From: Inquilinus sp052078665
GTDB lineage: Bacteria > Pseudomonadota > Alphaproteobacteria > DSM-16000 > Inquilinaceae
Direction of reading: 5' to 3'
NCBI RefSeq assembly: GCF_052078665.1
Contig: NZ_JBQJIK010000033.1
Span: 1 to 64,000 of the forward strand
Length of the DNA: 64,000 bases
Of this stretch, positions 7,968 to 16,849 are shown one piece after another (positions within the stretch are counted from its first letter, which is position 1; every line of letters begins with the position of its first letter). The notes under the pieces were generated by a model, which did no database searches, was not told the origin of the DNA, and was given only the letters and a program-made list of their open reading frames with translations. A program made the position numbers and the translations under genes.

Positions 7968-9611
7968 TCACGCCCGTCGGGCCTTGACGTCGCGCAGGAT
8001 CTCGCGCGCCGCGTTGTGGCCCGGGATGCCGGAGACGCCGCCGCCCGGATGCATCGACGAGCCGCAGATGTAAAGCCCCCGGAACGGCGTGCGGTAATCG
8101 GCATAGCCGGAGACCGGGCGCTGGAAGAACAGCTGGTCGGTCGACAGCTCGCCATGGAAGATGTGGCCCTGCGGCAGGGCGACGATGCGCTCGATGTCCG
8201 GCGCCACCAGCAGCTGGGCCTCGATCACGTCGTTGGAGAAGCCGGGGGCGTATTCCTCGATCGTGTCGAACACGGTCTTGCGGAAATTCTCCTTCTCCGT
8301 CGCCCAGTCGCCGCCCTTCAGCGTGTAGGGGGCGTGGCCGCCGAACAGGTTGACGACATGCTTGCCGGGCGGGGCCAGGCTGTCGTCGACGATGGTCGGC
8401 ACCACCGGGGTCAGGAACGGCCGGCTGGAGTACCAGCCGTACTTCGCGTCGTCATAGGCCCGTTCGAGATAGTCGATGTCGGGCGCGATGTGCATGTAGG
8501 TCGGGTAGCTGAAATTGCCCAGCGCGCCGTCGGCCTTGACCTTGTCCAGGATGCGGTATTGCGGCGGCCGCTCGCAGGCGATGTTCATCTTGAAGGCGGT
8601 GGAGAAGCTGCGGTAGCCGCGGATCTCGCGCAGCACCTCGGCCGGCAGATGCGCCTCGCCGATCATGTCGAGATACAGCGTCTTGGCGCTGGCGTTGGAG
8701 ACGATGATCCGGGCCGAATAGGTGTCGCCCTTGGTCGTCGTCACCGCCGTGGCGCGGTCGCCGGTCAGCCGCACCTCCTGGATCTCCGCCTCGGTGACAT
8801 GGTCGACGCCGACGGTCCGGCCGTAGGAGGCCAGCGCCTGGGTGATCGCGCCCATGCCGCCCTTGATGAAGCCCCAGCCGCCCGCGCCCTCATGCTCGCC
8901 CATGATGTGGTGCATGATGACGTAGGCCGAGCCGGGGGTCTTCGGTCCGGCGAAGGTGCCGATCGAGGCGTAATAGGCCAGGACCGCCATCACCCGGTCG
9001 TCCTCGAACCATTCGCGCAGGAAGTCGTAGGCGCTCATGCTCAGCATGTCGGCGACCCGGTACATCTTGCGGCCGATCTTGCGGTGCCGCCACAGCAGGG
9101 ACGCGCCGTCGCGGAAGCCGCGCCAGTCGCGCCGGGCCGGGTCGACCGGCGTCTCCCACAACAGCTTGCGCACGATCTGCGCCGCCTCCTGCAGGTAGCG
9201 GTCGAATTCGGGATAGATCGCGGCGTCCTTCTTCGAGAACTTGGCGAAACTGGCCTGGGTCTTGGCCATGTCGTCGGAGAAGACGATGTAGTCGTCGTTC
9301 GACACCGGCGAGACCATGTCCGAGCAGGGCAGCACCTCCAGCCCATGCTGCTTCAACTGGAAGTCGCGAATGATGCGCGGGTGCAGCAGGCTCATCAGGT
9401 AGGAGAAGATCGAGGCGCGGAAGCCGGGCGCGATCTCCTCGGTCACCGCGGCGCCGCCGAGGACCTTACGGCGCTCCAGCACCAGCACCTTGAGCCCGGA
9501 GCGGGCGAGGTAGTTGGCGCAGACCAGGCCGTTGTGGCCGGCGCCGATGATGATGGCGTCGTAGCGCTTGGCCGCCGCCGCGCCATTGGGCTGGGAAGAA
9601 ATGGTGGTCAT
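7968..9611 (-). CDS. FAD-dependent oxidoreductase, phytoene-desaturase-like
   Basis: 547 residues from ATG at 9611 (GAGAGAACG upstream). The dinucleotide-binding motif IIIGAGHNGLVCANYLARSG is at residues 20-39 followed by the acidic end LVLERR and GGAAVTEE, the pattern of the CrtI/amine-oxidase superfamily. The C-terminus GLYICGSSMHPGGGVSGIPG is the second FAD motif. The substrate is not predictable from sequence; the operon position right after a Rieske oxygenase and an amine-type ABC importer suggests oxidation of an amine or a demethylation product. No membrane segment or signal peptide was found. Confidence 0.88.
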   Translation of the reverse strand: MTTISSQPNGAAAAKRYDAIIIGAGHNGLVCANYLARSGLKVLVLERRKVLGGAAVTEEIAPGFRASIFSYLMSLLHPRIIRDFQLKQHGLEVLPCSDMVSPVSNDDYIVFSDDMAKTQASFAKFSKKDAAIYPEFDRYLQEAAQIVRKLLWETPVDPARRDWRGFRDGASLLWRHRKIGRKMYRVADMLSMSAYDFLREWFEDDRVMAVLAYYASIGTFAGPKTPGSAYVIMHHIMGEHEGAGGWGFIKGGMGAITQALASYGRTVGVDHVTEAEIQEVRLTGDRATAVTTTKGDTYSARIIVSNASAKTLYLDMIGEAHLPAEVLREIRGYRSFSTAFKMNIACERPPQYRILDKVKADGALGNFSYPTYMHIAPDIDYLERAYDDAKYGWYSSRPFLTPVVPTIVDDSLAPPGKHVVNLFGGHAPYTLKGGDWATEKENFRKTVFDTIEEYAPGFSNDVIEAQLLVAPDIERIVALPQGHIFHGELSTDQLFFQRPVSGYADYRTPFRGLYICGSSMHPGGGVSGIPGHNAAREILRDVKARRA

Positions 9612-9619
9612 CGTTCTCT

Positions 9620-10699
9620 CTATTCGGCGGCGGCGCGGTGGGCCGGGGCGGGATGGTCGGCCATGCCGCGGCGGACCATGTCCTGGAAGGCGTGCACGGC
9701 GTGCTCGTGCTTGGGCGACAGCGGCCCGCGCTGGTAGATGCCGGCGTTCAGGTTGCGCTGCACCCCGGTGATGATGTCGAGGTCCTCGCTGACGATCTGG
9801 GCCGACCATTCGATCGAACGCTGGCTCTCCTCCGTCTTTTCGGGGGAAACATCGGTGAAGAAGTACCAGTTGATGTGGCGCAGCCTGCCGGCGCCCAGCG
9901 GCTCCAGCGTCGCGATCGAGCTGCCCCAGTCGTACAGGTTCAGCATCAGGAACGGGAAGCGGTAGAAATAGACGCCGCGGGTCAGCCCGCCATCCCGCTT
10001 CGGCGCGTGCAGGTGGAACATCTCGTCATGCACATCGATGCTGTAGCGCTCCATGTCCAAGGACGCGCACAGGCCGGGATGCATGGTCCGGCAGTGGTAG
10101 CATTCGAGGTAGTTCTCGCCATAGGTCTTCCAGTCGACCTCGCAGTCACGGTTTTTCTCGGCGAACCAGTGCTGCTGCTCGAGCGGATAGTCGGCGGCCA
10201 GGGCGTCGATCGGCCCCAGCCAGTCGCGCAGCCCCTCCCCATCCTGTGCGATGCGCAGGAAGACCAGGCCGCGCCACTCTTCCGCGGCGATGCGGAACAG
10301 GCCCCATTCGGCCGGATCGAAGGCGGGGGCGGAGCCGAAATCGGGCGACCGTTTCAGCTTGCCGTCCAGCGTGTAGCTCCAGCTGTGATAGGGGCAGACC
10401 ACCAGCCGCGGGCACTGCCCCTCCGGCTTGGTCAGCAGCTGGGCGCCGCGGTGGCGGCAGACATTGTGGAAGGCGCGGACCTGCCCGTCCTCTCCCCGGA
10501 TGGCGAAGACCGGATAGCCGGCGACCGTGCCGGTGACGTAGTCGCCCGGATTGCGCAGCCGGGCGGCCCAGGTGAACAGCATCCAGTGCCGGGCGAAGAT
10601 GCTTTGGCGCTCGGCCTCGTAGCGCTCCGGGTCGCGGTACCAGGCGGCCGGCAGGGTCCAGGTGAAGCCGTCCGGCGCGGCCGGGTTCGTCAACGTCAT
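9620..10699 (-). CDS. Rieske non-heme iron oxygenase, alpha subunit
   Basis: 359 residues. Rieske ligands are Cys81-R-His83 (NVCRHRGA) and Cys102-x2-His105 (VCPYHSWSY). The mononuclear iron site is NYLECYHCRTMHPGL with His202 and His207. The length and arrangement match homotrimeric oxygenases that demethylate quaternary amines (glycine betaine, carnitine, stachydrine types), though the true substrate is unknown. It overlaps the upstream permease gene by 4 nt (ATGA) and lies 8 nt before the FAD oxidoreductase, so the three are co-transcribed. The MocE-like ferredoxin at 6805 is the likely electron donor. Confidence 0.9.
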   Translation of the reverse strand: MTLTNPAAPDGFTWTLPAAWYRDPERYEAERQSIFARHWMLFTWAARLRNPGDYVTGTVAGYPVFAIRGEDGQVRAFHNVCRHRGAQLLTKPEGQCPRLVVCPYHSWSYTLDGKLKRSPDFGSAPAFDPAEWGLFRIAAEEWRGLVFLRIAQDGEGLRDWLGPIDALAADYPLEQQHWFAEKNRDCEVDWKTYGENYLECYHCRTMHPGLCASLDMERYSIDVHDEMFHLHAPKRDGGLTRGVYFYRFPFLMLNLYDWGSSIATLEPLGAGRLRHINWYFFTDVSPEKTEESQRSIEWSAQIVSEDLDIITGVQRNLNAGIYQRGPLSPKHEHAVHAFQDMVRRGMADHPAPAHRAAAE

Positions 10700-11493
10700 G
10701 GCGCAACCTCTCGGTCGGTCGCCGCCGGCTCGCGACCGGCGCGCAGGATCTGCAGGATCACCAGCAGCAGGGTGACGGCGAACAGCACCGTCGCCGCCGC
10801 CGCGATGGTCGGGTCCACCCGCTCGTTGATGCCGTCCCACATCTTGCGCGGCAGGGTGTAGACGGCGCGGGCGGCGATGAAGAGGGTGACCACGATCTCG
10901 TCCCAGGAGGTCAGGAAGGCGAAGACCCCGCCGGCCAGGATGCCGGGCAGGATCTGCGGCAGGATCACCCAGCGGATGGTCTGGGACTGGGAGGCGCCGA
11001 GCGAGCGCGACGCCTGGTCCTGGCGCGGGTCGACCGAGGCCAGCGCGGCCGACACCGTGACCAGGACATAGGGCGCGGCCAGCAGCGTGTGGGCCAGGAT
11101 CACCCCGGCGAAGCTGTCGAGGAGACCGATGCCGGCGAAGAAGCGGTAGAAGGCGAGCGCGGAGACCACCGGCGGCACGATCAGCGGCGCCAGGGCCAGC
11201 ATCCGCGCGAATTCGCCGAGCGCCGAGGACAGCCGCCACAGCCCGATCGCCGCCAGCGTGCCCAGCGCCACCGACAGCGCGGTGACGGCAAGACCGATGC
11301 CGAGGCTCTGCAGCATCGCCGAGCGCCACTGCTCGTCGCCGAACAGGGTCTCGTAGTGCTGGAACGAGATGCCGTCGGTCGGCAGCGACAGGTACCGGTT
11401 CGGCGTCACCGACAGCGGCATCGCCACCAGGGTCGGCAGCATCAGGAACAGCAGCACGGCCCAGCACAGGGCGACGAGGAAAGACCAGCGCAT
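10696..11493 (-). CDS. ABC transporter permease, PotC/spermidine-putrescine type
   Basis: 265 residues with six predicted membrane helices, starting MRWSFLVALCWAVLLFLMLP. The cytoplasmic EAA loop reads ASRSLGASQSQTIRWVILPQ. It starts inside the stop of the partner permease (one-base overlap) and ends in an ATGA overlap with the Rieske oxygenase. With the other permease, the ATPase and the binding protein it makes a polyamine/opine/quaternary amine importer. Confidence 0.88.
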   Translation of the reverse strand: MRWSFLVALCWAVLLFLMLPTLVAMPLSVTPNRYLSLPTDGISFQHYETLFGDEQWRSAMLQSLGIGLAVTALSVALGTLAAIGLWRLSSALGEFARMLALAPLIVPPVVSALAFYRFFAGIGLLDSFAGVILAHTLLAAPYVLVTVSAALASVDPRQDQASRSLGASQSQTIRWVILPQILPGILAGGVFAFLTSWDEIVVTLFIAARAVYTLPRKMWDGINERVDPTIAAAATVLFAVTLLLVILQILRAGREPAATDREVAP

Positions 11494-12374
11494 CAGGCCC
11501 CTCCCCCGAACAGCCGGCGGACATCGACGACGCGGGACAGCGCCGCGATCAGGAGCAGGACCGACAGCAGCAGCATCGAGGCCATCATGGTGCCGACGCC
11601 CCAGCGCACGGTCTGGAAGATCTGCAGCCGGACGTATTCCGCGATCATCACCACCTTGCCGCCGCCGAGGATCGCGGGCGTCACCAGGAAGCCGAGCGAC
11701 AGCACGAAGACCAGGAGGCCGGCGGCGAAGATGCCGGGCAGGGACAGCGGCAGGAACACCTTGGCGAAGGTGCGCAGCGGCCCGGCGCCGAGCGAGCGCG
11801 AGGCGGCGCCGAGGGCCGGGTCGATGCCCTTCATCCCGGCATAGAGCGGCAGCACGGCGTAGGGCACCATGTAGTGCACCATGCCGACCAGCACGCCGAA
11901 CTCGTTGCGCACCAGCGGCAGCGGCTCGGTGATCAGGCCGAGGCCGGCCAGCGCCCCGTTCACCAGCCCCTCGCTGCGCAAGAGCGTCAGCCAGGCGAAG
12001 GCGCGGACCAGCACCGAGACCCAGAACGGCACCAGCACGAAGGCGGTGATCCACACCCGGTGCCGCGGCGAGGCGTGCAGCATGACATAGGCGACGAGGT
12101 AGCCGAGGACCACGGCGCAGACCGTGGTCCAGGCGGCGACGCGGAAGGTGGTCCACAGCACCCGCTGCATGGCGTCGGAGTCGAGCAGCCGCTGGTAGTT
12201 GCCGAGGCCGGGCGCCGGGTCGGTGACGCTGATCCACAGGATGTTGGCCAGCGGCAGCAGGTACAGCAGCAGCAGCGCCGCCATCAGCGGCAGCACCAGC
12301 CCCCAGGCCGACGCCGGCGTGCGACGCCGGGCGACGGCTGGAGGTGCGCTGTCGAGGGCGGGCGCTGCGACCAC
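11493..12374 (-). CDS. ABC transporter permease, PotB/spermidine-putrescine type
   Basis: 293 residues. After a short cytoplasmic N-terminus the first helix is WGLVLPLMAALLLLYLLP; six helices follow, with the EAA loop ASRSLGAGPLRTFAKVFLP. It sits 3 nt downstream of the binding-protein gene and overlaps the second permease by one base. It forms the inner-membrane channel together with that permease. Confidence 0.88.
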   Translation of the reverse strand: MVAAPALDSAPPAVARRRTPASAWGLVLPLMAALLLLYLLPLANILWISVTDPAPGLGNYQRLLDSDAMQRVLWTTFRVAAWTTVCAVVLGYLVAYVMLHASPRHRVWITAFVLVPFWVSVLVRAFAWLTLLRSEGLVNGALAGLGLITEPLPLVRNEFGVLVGMVHYMVPYAVLPLYAGMKGIDPALGAASRSLGAGPLRTFAKVFLPLSLPGIFAAGLLVFVLSLGFLVTPAILGGGKVVMIAEYVRLQIFQTVRWGVGTMMASMLLLSVLLLIAALSRVVDVRRLFGGGA

Positions 12375-12377
12375 CGC

Positions 12378-13484
12378 TCAGCTCGCGATCAGGTCGAGGA
12401 AGTCGTTCTGCACGGTGTCGTAGTTCTCGGCGTACCAGGCACTGTCGATCGGGATCTGCCTGCGGTAGTTCGGCTCGTAGCCGCAGTCGATCTTCTGCAG
12501 CTCGGGCGTCAGGCTGGCGCTGGCGGCCGGGTTGGCCGGGCCGTTGCCGAGCAGCTTCAGCAGCTCGACCTGCCGCTCCGGGTTCTGGGTCGAGGCGATG
12601 AAGTCGAACACCGCCGGCCCGGCCGGGTTCTTCACCAGCACCGGCAGCACGCCGGGGGCGACGATGCCGTGGTCCCAGGTCCAGGTGATCTTGCCGCCGG
12701 AATCCCGGTCCAGCACCGAGGCGCGGGTGCACCAGATCGGGCCCATCGTCACCTCGCCCTCGCGGAACAGCTGCTGGCTTTCCGCCCCGCCGCCCCACAG
12801 CAGGAACTGGTCGCGGTTGTCCTTGATGATGGCGAAGGCCTTCTGCACGTCGAGCGGGTACAGCTTGTCCGGCTCGACGCCCGACCCCAGCAGCACCGCC
12901 TCCAGCGACCCGACCAGCCATTTGTAGATCGCGCGCTTGCCCGGAAAGTCCTTGAAGTTCAGGTAGTCCTTGAAGCCGTTCGGCGTCTTGCCGCCCGTCT
13001 TCTCCACGCTGAAGGCGTTGACGGTCGAATACATGTAGGCGGCGCAGCCATATTCGAAGGTGAATTCCGGCCGCACCTTCGCCTTGTCGACCTTGGAATA
13101 GTCGTAAGGCTGGATCAGCCCTTGCTTGCTCAGGATCGGCAGGTAGAAGCCATCGGCGTCGGTGCAGTCCCACACCACATTGCCGCTCTCGATCATCGCC
13201 TTGATCGCGCCCGGCGTCGGCTCGGCGCCCAGCACCGTGACCTTGAGGCCGCTGTCCTTGGTGAAGGGGTCGCCCCAGGCCTTGCCCCAGGCCGGCACGG
13301 CGTCGCCGCCGAAATTGACCACCACCACCTCCTGCGCCGCGGCCTTGGCCGGGCCGGAGACGAGCAGCGGCGTGACGCCGAGCGCGCCGAGCGCGGCCAG
13401 GAAGCCGCGCCGGTCGAGCTGTCCTGCCGCGAACCGCTCCGCCGCGATGGCCGCGAGATCCGCGCGATATCGAGATGCCGTCAT
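12378..13484 (-). CDS. Extracellular solute-binding protein, PotD/spermidine-putrescine type
   Basis: 368 residues. The N-terminus carries LDRRGFLAALGALGVTPLL around residues 23-42, a twin-arginine-type export signal with a hydrophobic core and an AKAAAQ cleavage region. The mature part is a class II binding fold (VVNFGGDAVPAWGKAW, MIESGNVVWDCTD, GPIWCTRASVL) of the PotD/opine group. It captures the substrate in the periplasm for the two permeases downstream. The ATPase gene is 18 nt upstream. Confidence 0.88.
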   Translation of the reverse strand: MTASRYRADLAAIAAERFAAGQLDRRGFLAALGALGVTPLLVSGPAKAAAQEVVVVNFGGDAVPAWGKAWGDPFTKDSGLKVTVLGAEPTPGAIKAMIESGNVVWDCTDADGFYLPILSKQGLIQPYDYSKVDKAKVRPEFTFEYGCAAYMYSTVNAFSVEKTGGKTPNGFKDYLNFKDFPGKRAIYKWLVGSLEAVLLGSGVEPDKLYPLDVQKAFAIIKDNRDQFLLWGGGAESQQLFREGEVTMGPIWCTRASVLDRDSGGKITWTWDHGIVAPGVLPVLVKNPAGPAVFDFIASTQNPERQVELLKLLGNGPANPAASASLTPELQKIDCGYEPNYRRQIPIDSAWYAENYDTVQNDFLDLIAS

Positions 13485-13502
13485 TGTAGCCCCCTGTCTG
13501 TG

Positions 13503-14645
13503 TCAGGCCGATCGGTCGTCGGCTTCGTCTTCGATGAGCACGGTGGCCTCCGGCGCCCAGCCGACCCAGGCGGCCGCGCCGAGGCCGAGATCCGGCGCCG
13601 CCTCCCAGGCGAAGCCGGTCGCGGTCAGCGGGCCGAAGGCGTCGGTGCCGACCACCACCTGGCGGGTGGCGCCGAGATAGGCGATGTCGAGGATGCGGCC
13701 GGGCACGCGGTTGGCCATCTCGTGCGGCTCCTGCGCCGCGACCCGCAGCTTCTCCGGCCGCAGCGCCAGCAGCACGCCGCGGCCCTCGGGCGGCGTCGAT
13801 GCGCCGCGATGCAACACGGCGGCGCCGCCGGTCTCGAGCCGGATCAGCTCGCCATCGCGGCCGGCCATGCGGCCGGCGATGCAGTTGCTCTTGCCCAGGA
13901 ACTCGGCGACGAAGCGGGTGTGGGGCCGTTCGTACAGCTCGTCCGGCGCGCCGGCCTGGACCAGCCGGCCGCGGTTCATCACCGCCACCCGGTCGGCCAT
14001 CGACAGCGCCTCGTCCTGGTCGTGGGTGACCAGGATGAAGGTGGCGCCGAGGTCGCGGTGCAGGGTCTTCAGCTCCAGCTGCATCTCGGCCCGCAGCTGG
14101 CGGTCGAGCGCGCCGAGCGGCTCGTCGAACAGCACGATGTCGGGGTCGAACACCAAGGCGCGGGCGACGGCGACGCGCTGCTGCTGGCCGCCGGACAGCT
14201 GCCTGGGGTGGCGGTCGTCGAAGCCGTCCAGCCGCACCCGGGCGATGGCGCCGGCGACCTTCTCCGCGATCATCGCCCGCGACACGCCGCGGACCCGCAG
14301 CGGATAGGCGATGTTCTCGGCCACCGTCATGTGCGGGAACAGGGCGTAGCCCTGGAACACCATGCCGAAGTTCCGCTTCTCCGGCGGCACGGCGGTGACG
14401 TCGCGGCCGTCGACCGCGATCCGGCCGGCGCTGGGCGCGACGAAGCCGGCGATCATCATCAGCAGCGTGGTCTTGCCGGAGCCGGAGGGGCCGAGAAGGG
14501 TCAGGAACTCGCCGCCCGGGATGTCGAGCGACACGTCGTCGACGGCGCGGACCGGGCCGTAGCGGCGCGACAGCCGGGTCAGCGCCAGGCCATGCGCCCT
14601 GGCGGCGGCTCGGGGGGCTTGCGATCGGTCGGCCCGCATCAGCAT
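13503..14645 (-). CDS. ABC transporter ATP-binding protein, PotA type
   Basis: 380 residues. Walker A GPSGSGKTT, the signature LSGGQQQRVAVARAL, Walker B VLFDEPLGALD and the switch His in LVTHDQDEAL are all present, followed by a C-terminal TOBE-like domain (about 290-370), the layout of PotA/FbpC ATPases. The start at 14645 has AGGAGG upstream. It is the first gene of the minus-strand operon ATPase, binding protein, permeases, Rieske oxygenase, FAD oxidoreductase; two related palindromes lie upstream. Confidence 0.9.
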   Translation of the reverse strand: MLMRADRSQAPRAAARAHGLALTRLSRRYGPVRAVDDVSLDIPGGEFLTLLGPSGSGKTTLLMMIAGFVAPSAGRIAVDGRDVTAVPPEKRNFGMVFQGYALFPHMTVAENIAYPLRVRGVSRAMIAEKVAGAIARVRLDGFDDRHPRQLSGGQQQRVAVARALVFDPDIVLFDEPLGALDRQLRAEMQLELKTLHRDLGATFILVTHDQDEALSMADRVAVMNRGRLVQAGAPDELYERPHTRFVAEFLGKSNCIAGRMAGRDGELIRLETGGAAVLHRGASTPPEGRGVLLALRPEKLRVAAQEPHEMANRVPGRILDIAYLGATRQVVVGTDAFGPLTATGFAWEAAPDLGLGAAAWVGWAPEATVLIEDEADDRSA

Positions 14646-14666
14646 CGATCCTGCCTCCTGCGATCT

Positions 14667-14684
14667 TTTTCATTCTTGTGAAAG
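14667..14684. promoter_or_regulatory. Palindromic site 1 upstream of the ABC/Rieske operon
   Basis: TTTTCATTCTTGTGAAAG, a TTTTCA-N6-TGAAA(G) inverted repeat about 22 bp upstream of the ATPase start. It matches site 2 at 14793-14810 at all but three positions. It is probably an operator; the XRE-cupin regulator is a candidate, but no copy was seen near that gene itself. Confidence 0.5.
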
Positions 14685-14792
14685 AAGCCTGGCGGCGATG
14701 GCGGAACCTGTCAAGGGCCAGAAAAGGCACAGACGGGCGGCATTCTCGGTTGCTCCTGGGGTCTCGGAGCCTCTCTCGCAGGCGGACAGCTG

Positions 14793-14810
14793 TTTTCAAT
14801 CCTGTGAAAA
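14793..14810. promoter_or_regulatory. Palindromic site 2 upstream of the ABC/Rieske operon
   Basis: TTTTCAATCCTGTGAAAA, a perfect TTTTCA-N6-TGAAAA inverted repeat. Its centre is 126 bp from site 1, twelve helical turns, which would suit DNA looping by one regulator. It also lies 72 bp before the HARP-like gene on the plus strand. Confidence 0.5.
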
Positions 14811-14881
14811 TGCGACACCGGCTTGCCTTGTCCGCAACGGCTTCATCGACGGAACGGCGCGGCGCCCCCATCTGAATCGGC

Positions 14882-15799
14882 ATGCAAGGAGACAGCGGGA
14901 TCCTGAACCGGGTGACGATCCGGCCCGTCGCCGGCGACAAGCCGGGGATCGAGGCGCGGCTGCCCTATGACCGGGCCATGATGCAGCGGCTGATGGCGGC
15001 GTTCCCGCGCGCCCGCTGGCGCGAGGCGGAGGGGGTCTGGTTCATCCCCGGCACGACCGCTGAGCGCCGGCTGACCCGCTGGCTGGCCCAGCAACTGCCG
15101 CCCGGCGGCGACCATGCCGACGCCAAGGGCCGCGACGCCCATGACTTCGACCCGATCGAGAGCCGCTATCTCGAGATCGGCGACGAGTTGCTGGTCCGCA
15201 CCCCCTATTCCCGCACCGTGGTCGAGCAGATGCACGGCATCCCCTGGTCCTGGTGGGAGGCCGAGACGCGGACCTGGCACGTGCCGTTCCGGTCCTATGA
15301 CGAGCTGTGGCGGCGCTGGCCGGAGATCGAGGCCGCGGCGCGCCGCAACGAGCCGGAGGAGCGCCGCAAGCGCCGCCTGGCCGAATGGACGCCTGAGCGG
15401 CAGCGCCGCGCCGCGATCCTGGCCGCCGAGCGCCGCCATCACCGCTATCCGCTGCTGGCCGGCGACCTGCCGCCGCTGGAGCTGCCCGTGATGACCGAGC
15501 GGTTCGGCATGCTGGTGTTCACCGGGACCGACGGCGAGATCGCGGATGTCCCCGACCCGGCCGGCATCTACGCCCATGCCGACCCGGCGGCCGGCGACTA
15601 TGTCTGGGTCCGCTGGCGCCGGCCCGGGCTGGAAGAGCTGATCGGCGTCTGGCCGAGCCGATCGGAGGCCGGGCCGGCGGAGCAGGCCCGCGGCTGGTGG
15701 CAGCCGACCCGCGAGGAGCTGCGCCAGGCCCGGCGGACCGCCCGCGTCCGGGAACGGCTGCAGGAGCGCCGCGGGATGAGCCCGCAGGCGGCTGTGTAG
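14882..15799 (+). CDS. Uncharacterised protein with two HARP-like repeats
   Basis: 305 residues. Residues about 21-70 (PYDRAMMQRLMAAFPRARW then EGVWFIPG) and about 103-150 (RTPYSRTVVEQMHGIPWSWW then TRTWHVPF) repeat one pattern: a Pro-Tyr start, an amphipathic helix, then an R/W-rich turn with W-x-(I/V)-P. That is the shape of the HARP fold that binds structured or single-stranded DNA in SMARCAL1-like proteins. An Arg/Lys-rich helix (RRKRRLAEWTPERQRR) follows, then a beta region and a basic C-terminus. No helicase domain is attached. ATG at 14882 has only a weak RBS; a later start is possible. It has no operon partner. Confidence 0.65.
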   Translation: MQGDSGILNRVTIRPVAGDKPGIEARLPYDRAMMQRLMAAFPRARWREAEGVWFIPGTTAERRLTRWLAQQLPPGGDHADAKGRDAHDFDPIESRYLEIGDELLVRTPYSRTVVEQMHGIPWSWWEAETRTWHVPFRSYDELWRRWPEIEAAARRNEPEERRKRRLAEWTPERQRRAAILAAERRHHRYPLLAGDLPPLELPVMTERFGMLVFTGTDGEIADVPDPAGIYAHADPAAGDYVWVRWRRPGLEELIGVWPSRSEAGPAEQARGWWQPTREELRQARRTARVRERLQERRGMSPQAAV

Positions 15800-15913
15800 C
15801 GGCATCCATGCACCGGATCATTGGAGCCGGCGGTTTCATGCATCATCCTCATTGATCTCAGTCCGTTTCCGGCCGAGACTGCCCGCCCCTTTCCATCCGG
15901 CGCGGGGCAGCGG

Positions 15914-16849
15914 ATGCGGATCGATTTTCTCGGCCTGGAGGCCTTTCTCAGCATCGCCAACTGGGGCAGCTTCCATCGCGCCGCCGGCCATCTGAACCTG
16001 TCGCAGACGGCGCTGAGCCACCGGCTGAAGAAGCTGGAGGAGGATCTCGGGATCAAGCTGGTGACGCGCAGCACCCGGCGCCTGTCGCTGACGCCGGCCG
16101 GGCTGGAGCTGCTGCCGACGGCGCAGAAGCTGATCGAGGAGCTGTCGACCTCGCTCGACACGCTGCGCCGCCAGGGCCGCGACCGGCAGGAGCGCATCGC
16201 CATCGGCTGCCTGCCGACCATCGCCATCCACCACCTGCCGCAGGTGCTGGCGGAGTTCCAGGCGACGCATCCGCTTCTGGCCGTGCGGGTCTACGACAAT
16301 TCGGTGAGCGAGCTGACCGACCGCGTGCGCGCCGGCGAGGCGGAGTTCGCCGTCACCATCGTGTCCGCGAACCGCTGGGACCTGGACATCATCCCGCTGA
16401 TAAAAGAGCCTTTCGTGCTGGTCTGTCCGGCCGGGCATCCTCTGGCCAAGCGAGAGACCGTCGACTGGCAGGACCTGGCCGGGGTGCCGCTGATCCGCAT
16501 CAGCGCCCAGACCGGCAACCGGCTGCTGATCGACGACGCGCTGGCCAGCCGGCGCGAGATGATGACCTGGCGCAACGAGGTGCAGCATGTCGCCACCGCC
16601 ATCGGCATGGTGGCGGCGGGGGTGGGCTGCACCGTGGTGCCGAAGCTCGGCGTCAGCACCGTCCGCGTCACCGGCGTCGCCGTGGTGGCGCTGCGCAACC
16701 CGAGCGTGACCCGCACCCTCGGCATCATCACCCGCCGCGACCATCCGCTGTCGCCGGCGGCGGAGACGCTGGCCCGCCTGGTGCAGACCCATTTCCGCCA
16801 GATCTCGCGGCGCGACGATGCCGACGAGGCAATTGCTGCAGCAAACTGA
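15914..16849 (+). CDS. LysR-family regulator of the gal (oxalomesaconate) genes
   Basis: 311 residues. HTH at residues about 5-64 (NLSQTALSHRLKKLEEDLG), LysR substrate domain thereafter. ATG at 15914 places the HTH at the usual distance from the N-terminus. It lies 84 bp upstream of galD in the same direction and is the obvious candidate to activate galDBC. A perfect 14-bp palindrome overlaps its stop codon and is in the galD promoter region. Confidence 0.87.
   Translation: MRIDFLGLEAFLSIANWGSFHRAAGHLNLSQTALSHRLKKLEEDLGIKLVTRSTRRLSLTPAGLELLPTAQKLIEELSTSLDTLRRQGRDRQERIAIGCLPTIAIHHLPQVLAEFQATHPLLAVRVYDNSVSELTDRVRAGEAEFAVTIVSANRWDLDIIPLIKEPFVLVCPAGHPLAKRETVDWQDLAGVPLIRISAQTGNRLLIDDALASRREMMTWRNEVQHVATAIGMVAAGVGCTVVPKLGVSTVRVTGVAVVALRNPSVTRTLGIITRRDHPLSPAAETLARLVQTHFRQISRRDDADEAIAAAN

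Noticed and set aside
11874..14681. 935-codon plus-strand frame opposite the ABC genes
   Set aside because: Antisense to four convincing ABC transporter genes, low complexity, no motif.
10696..14940. 1414-codon minus-strand frame spanning the ABC operon
   Set aside because: Only its end (10696-11493) is a real permease; the rest runs through other genes out of frame and is Arg/Pro/Gly rich.
16833..16844. TTGCTGCAGCAA palindrome near the end of the LysR gene
   Set aside because: Lies in coding sequence for AAAN-type residues, easily produced by GCA/GCT codons; no context support.
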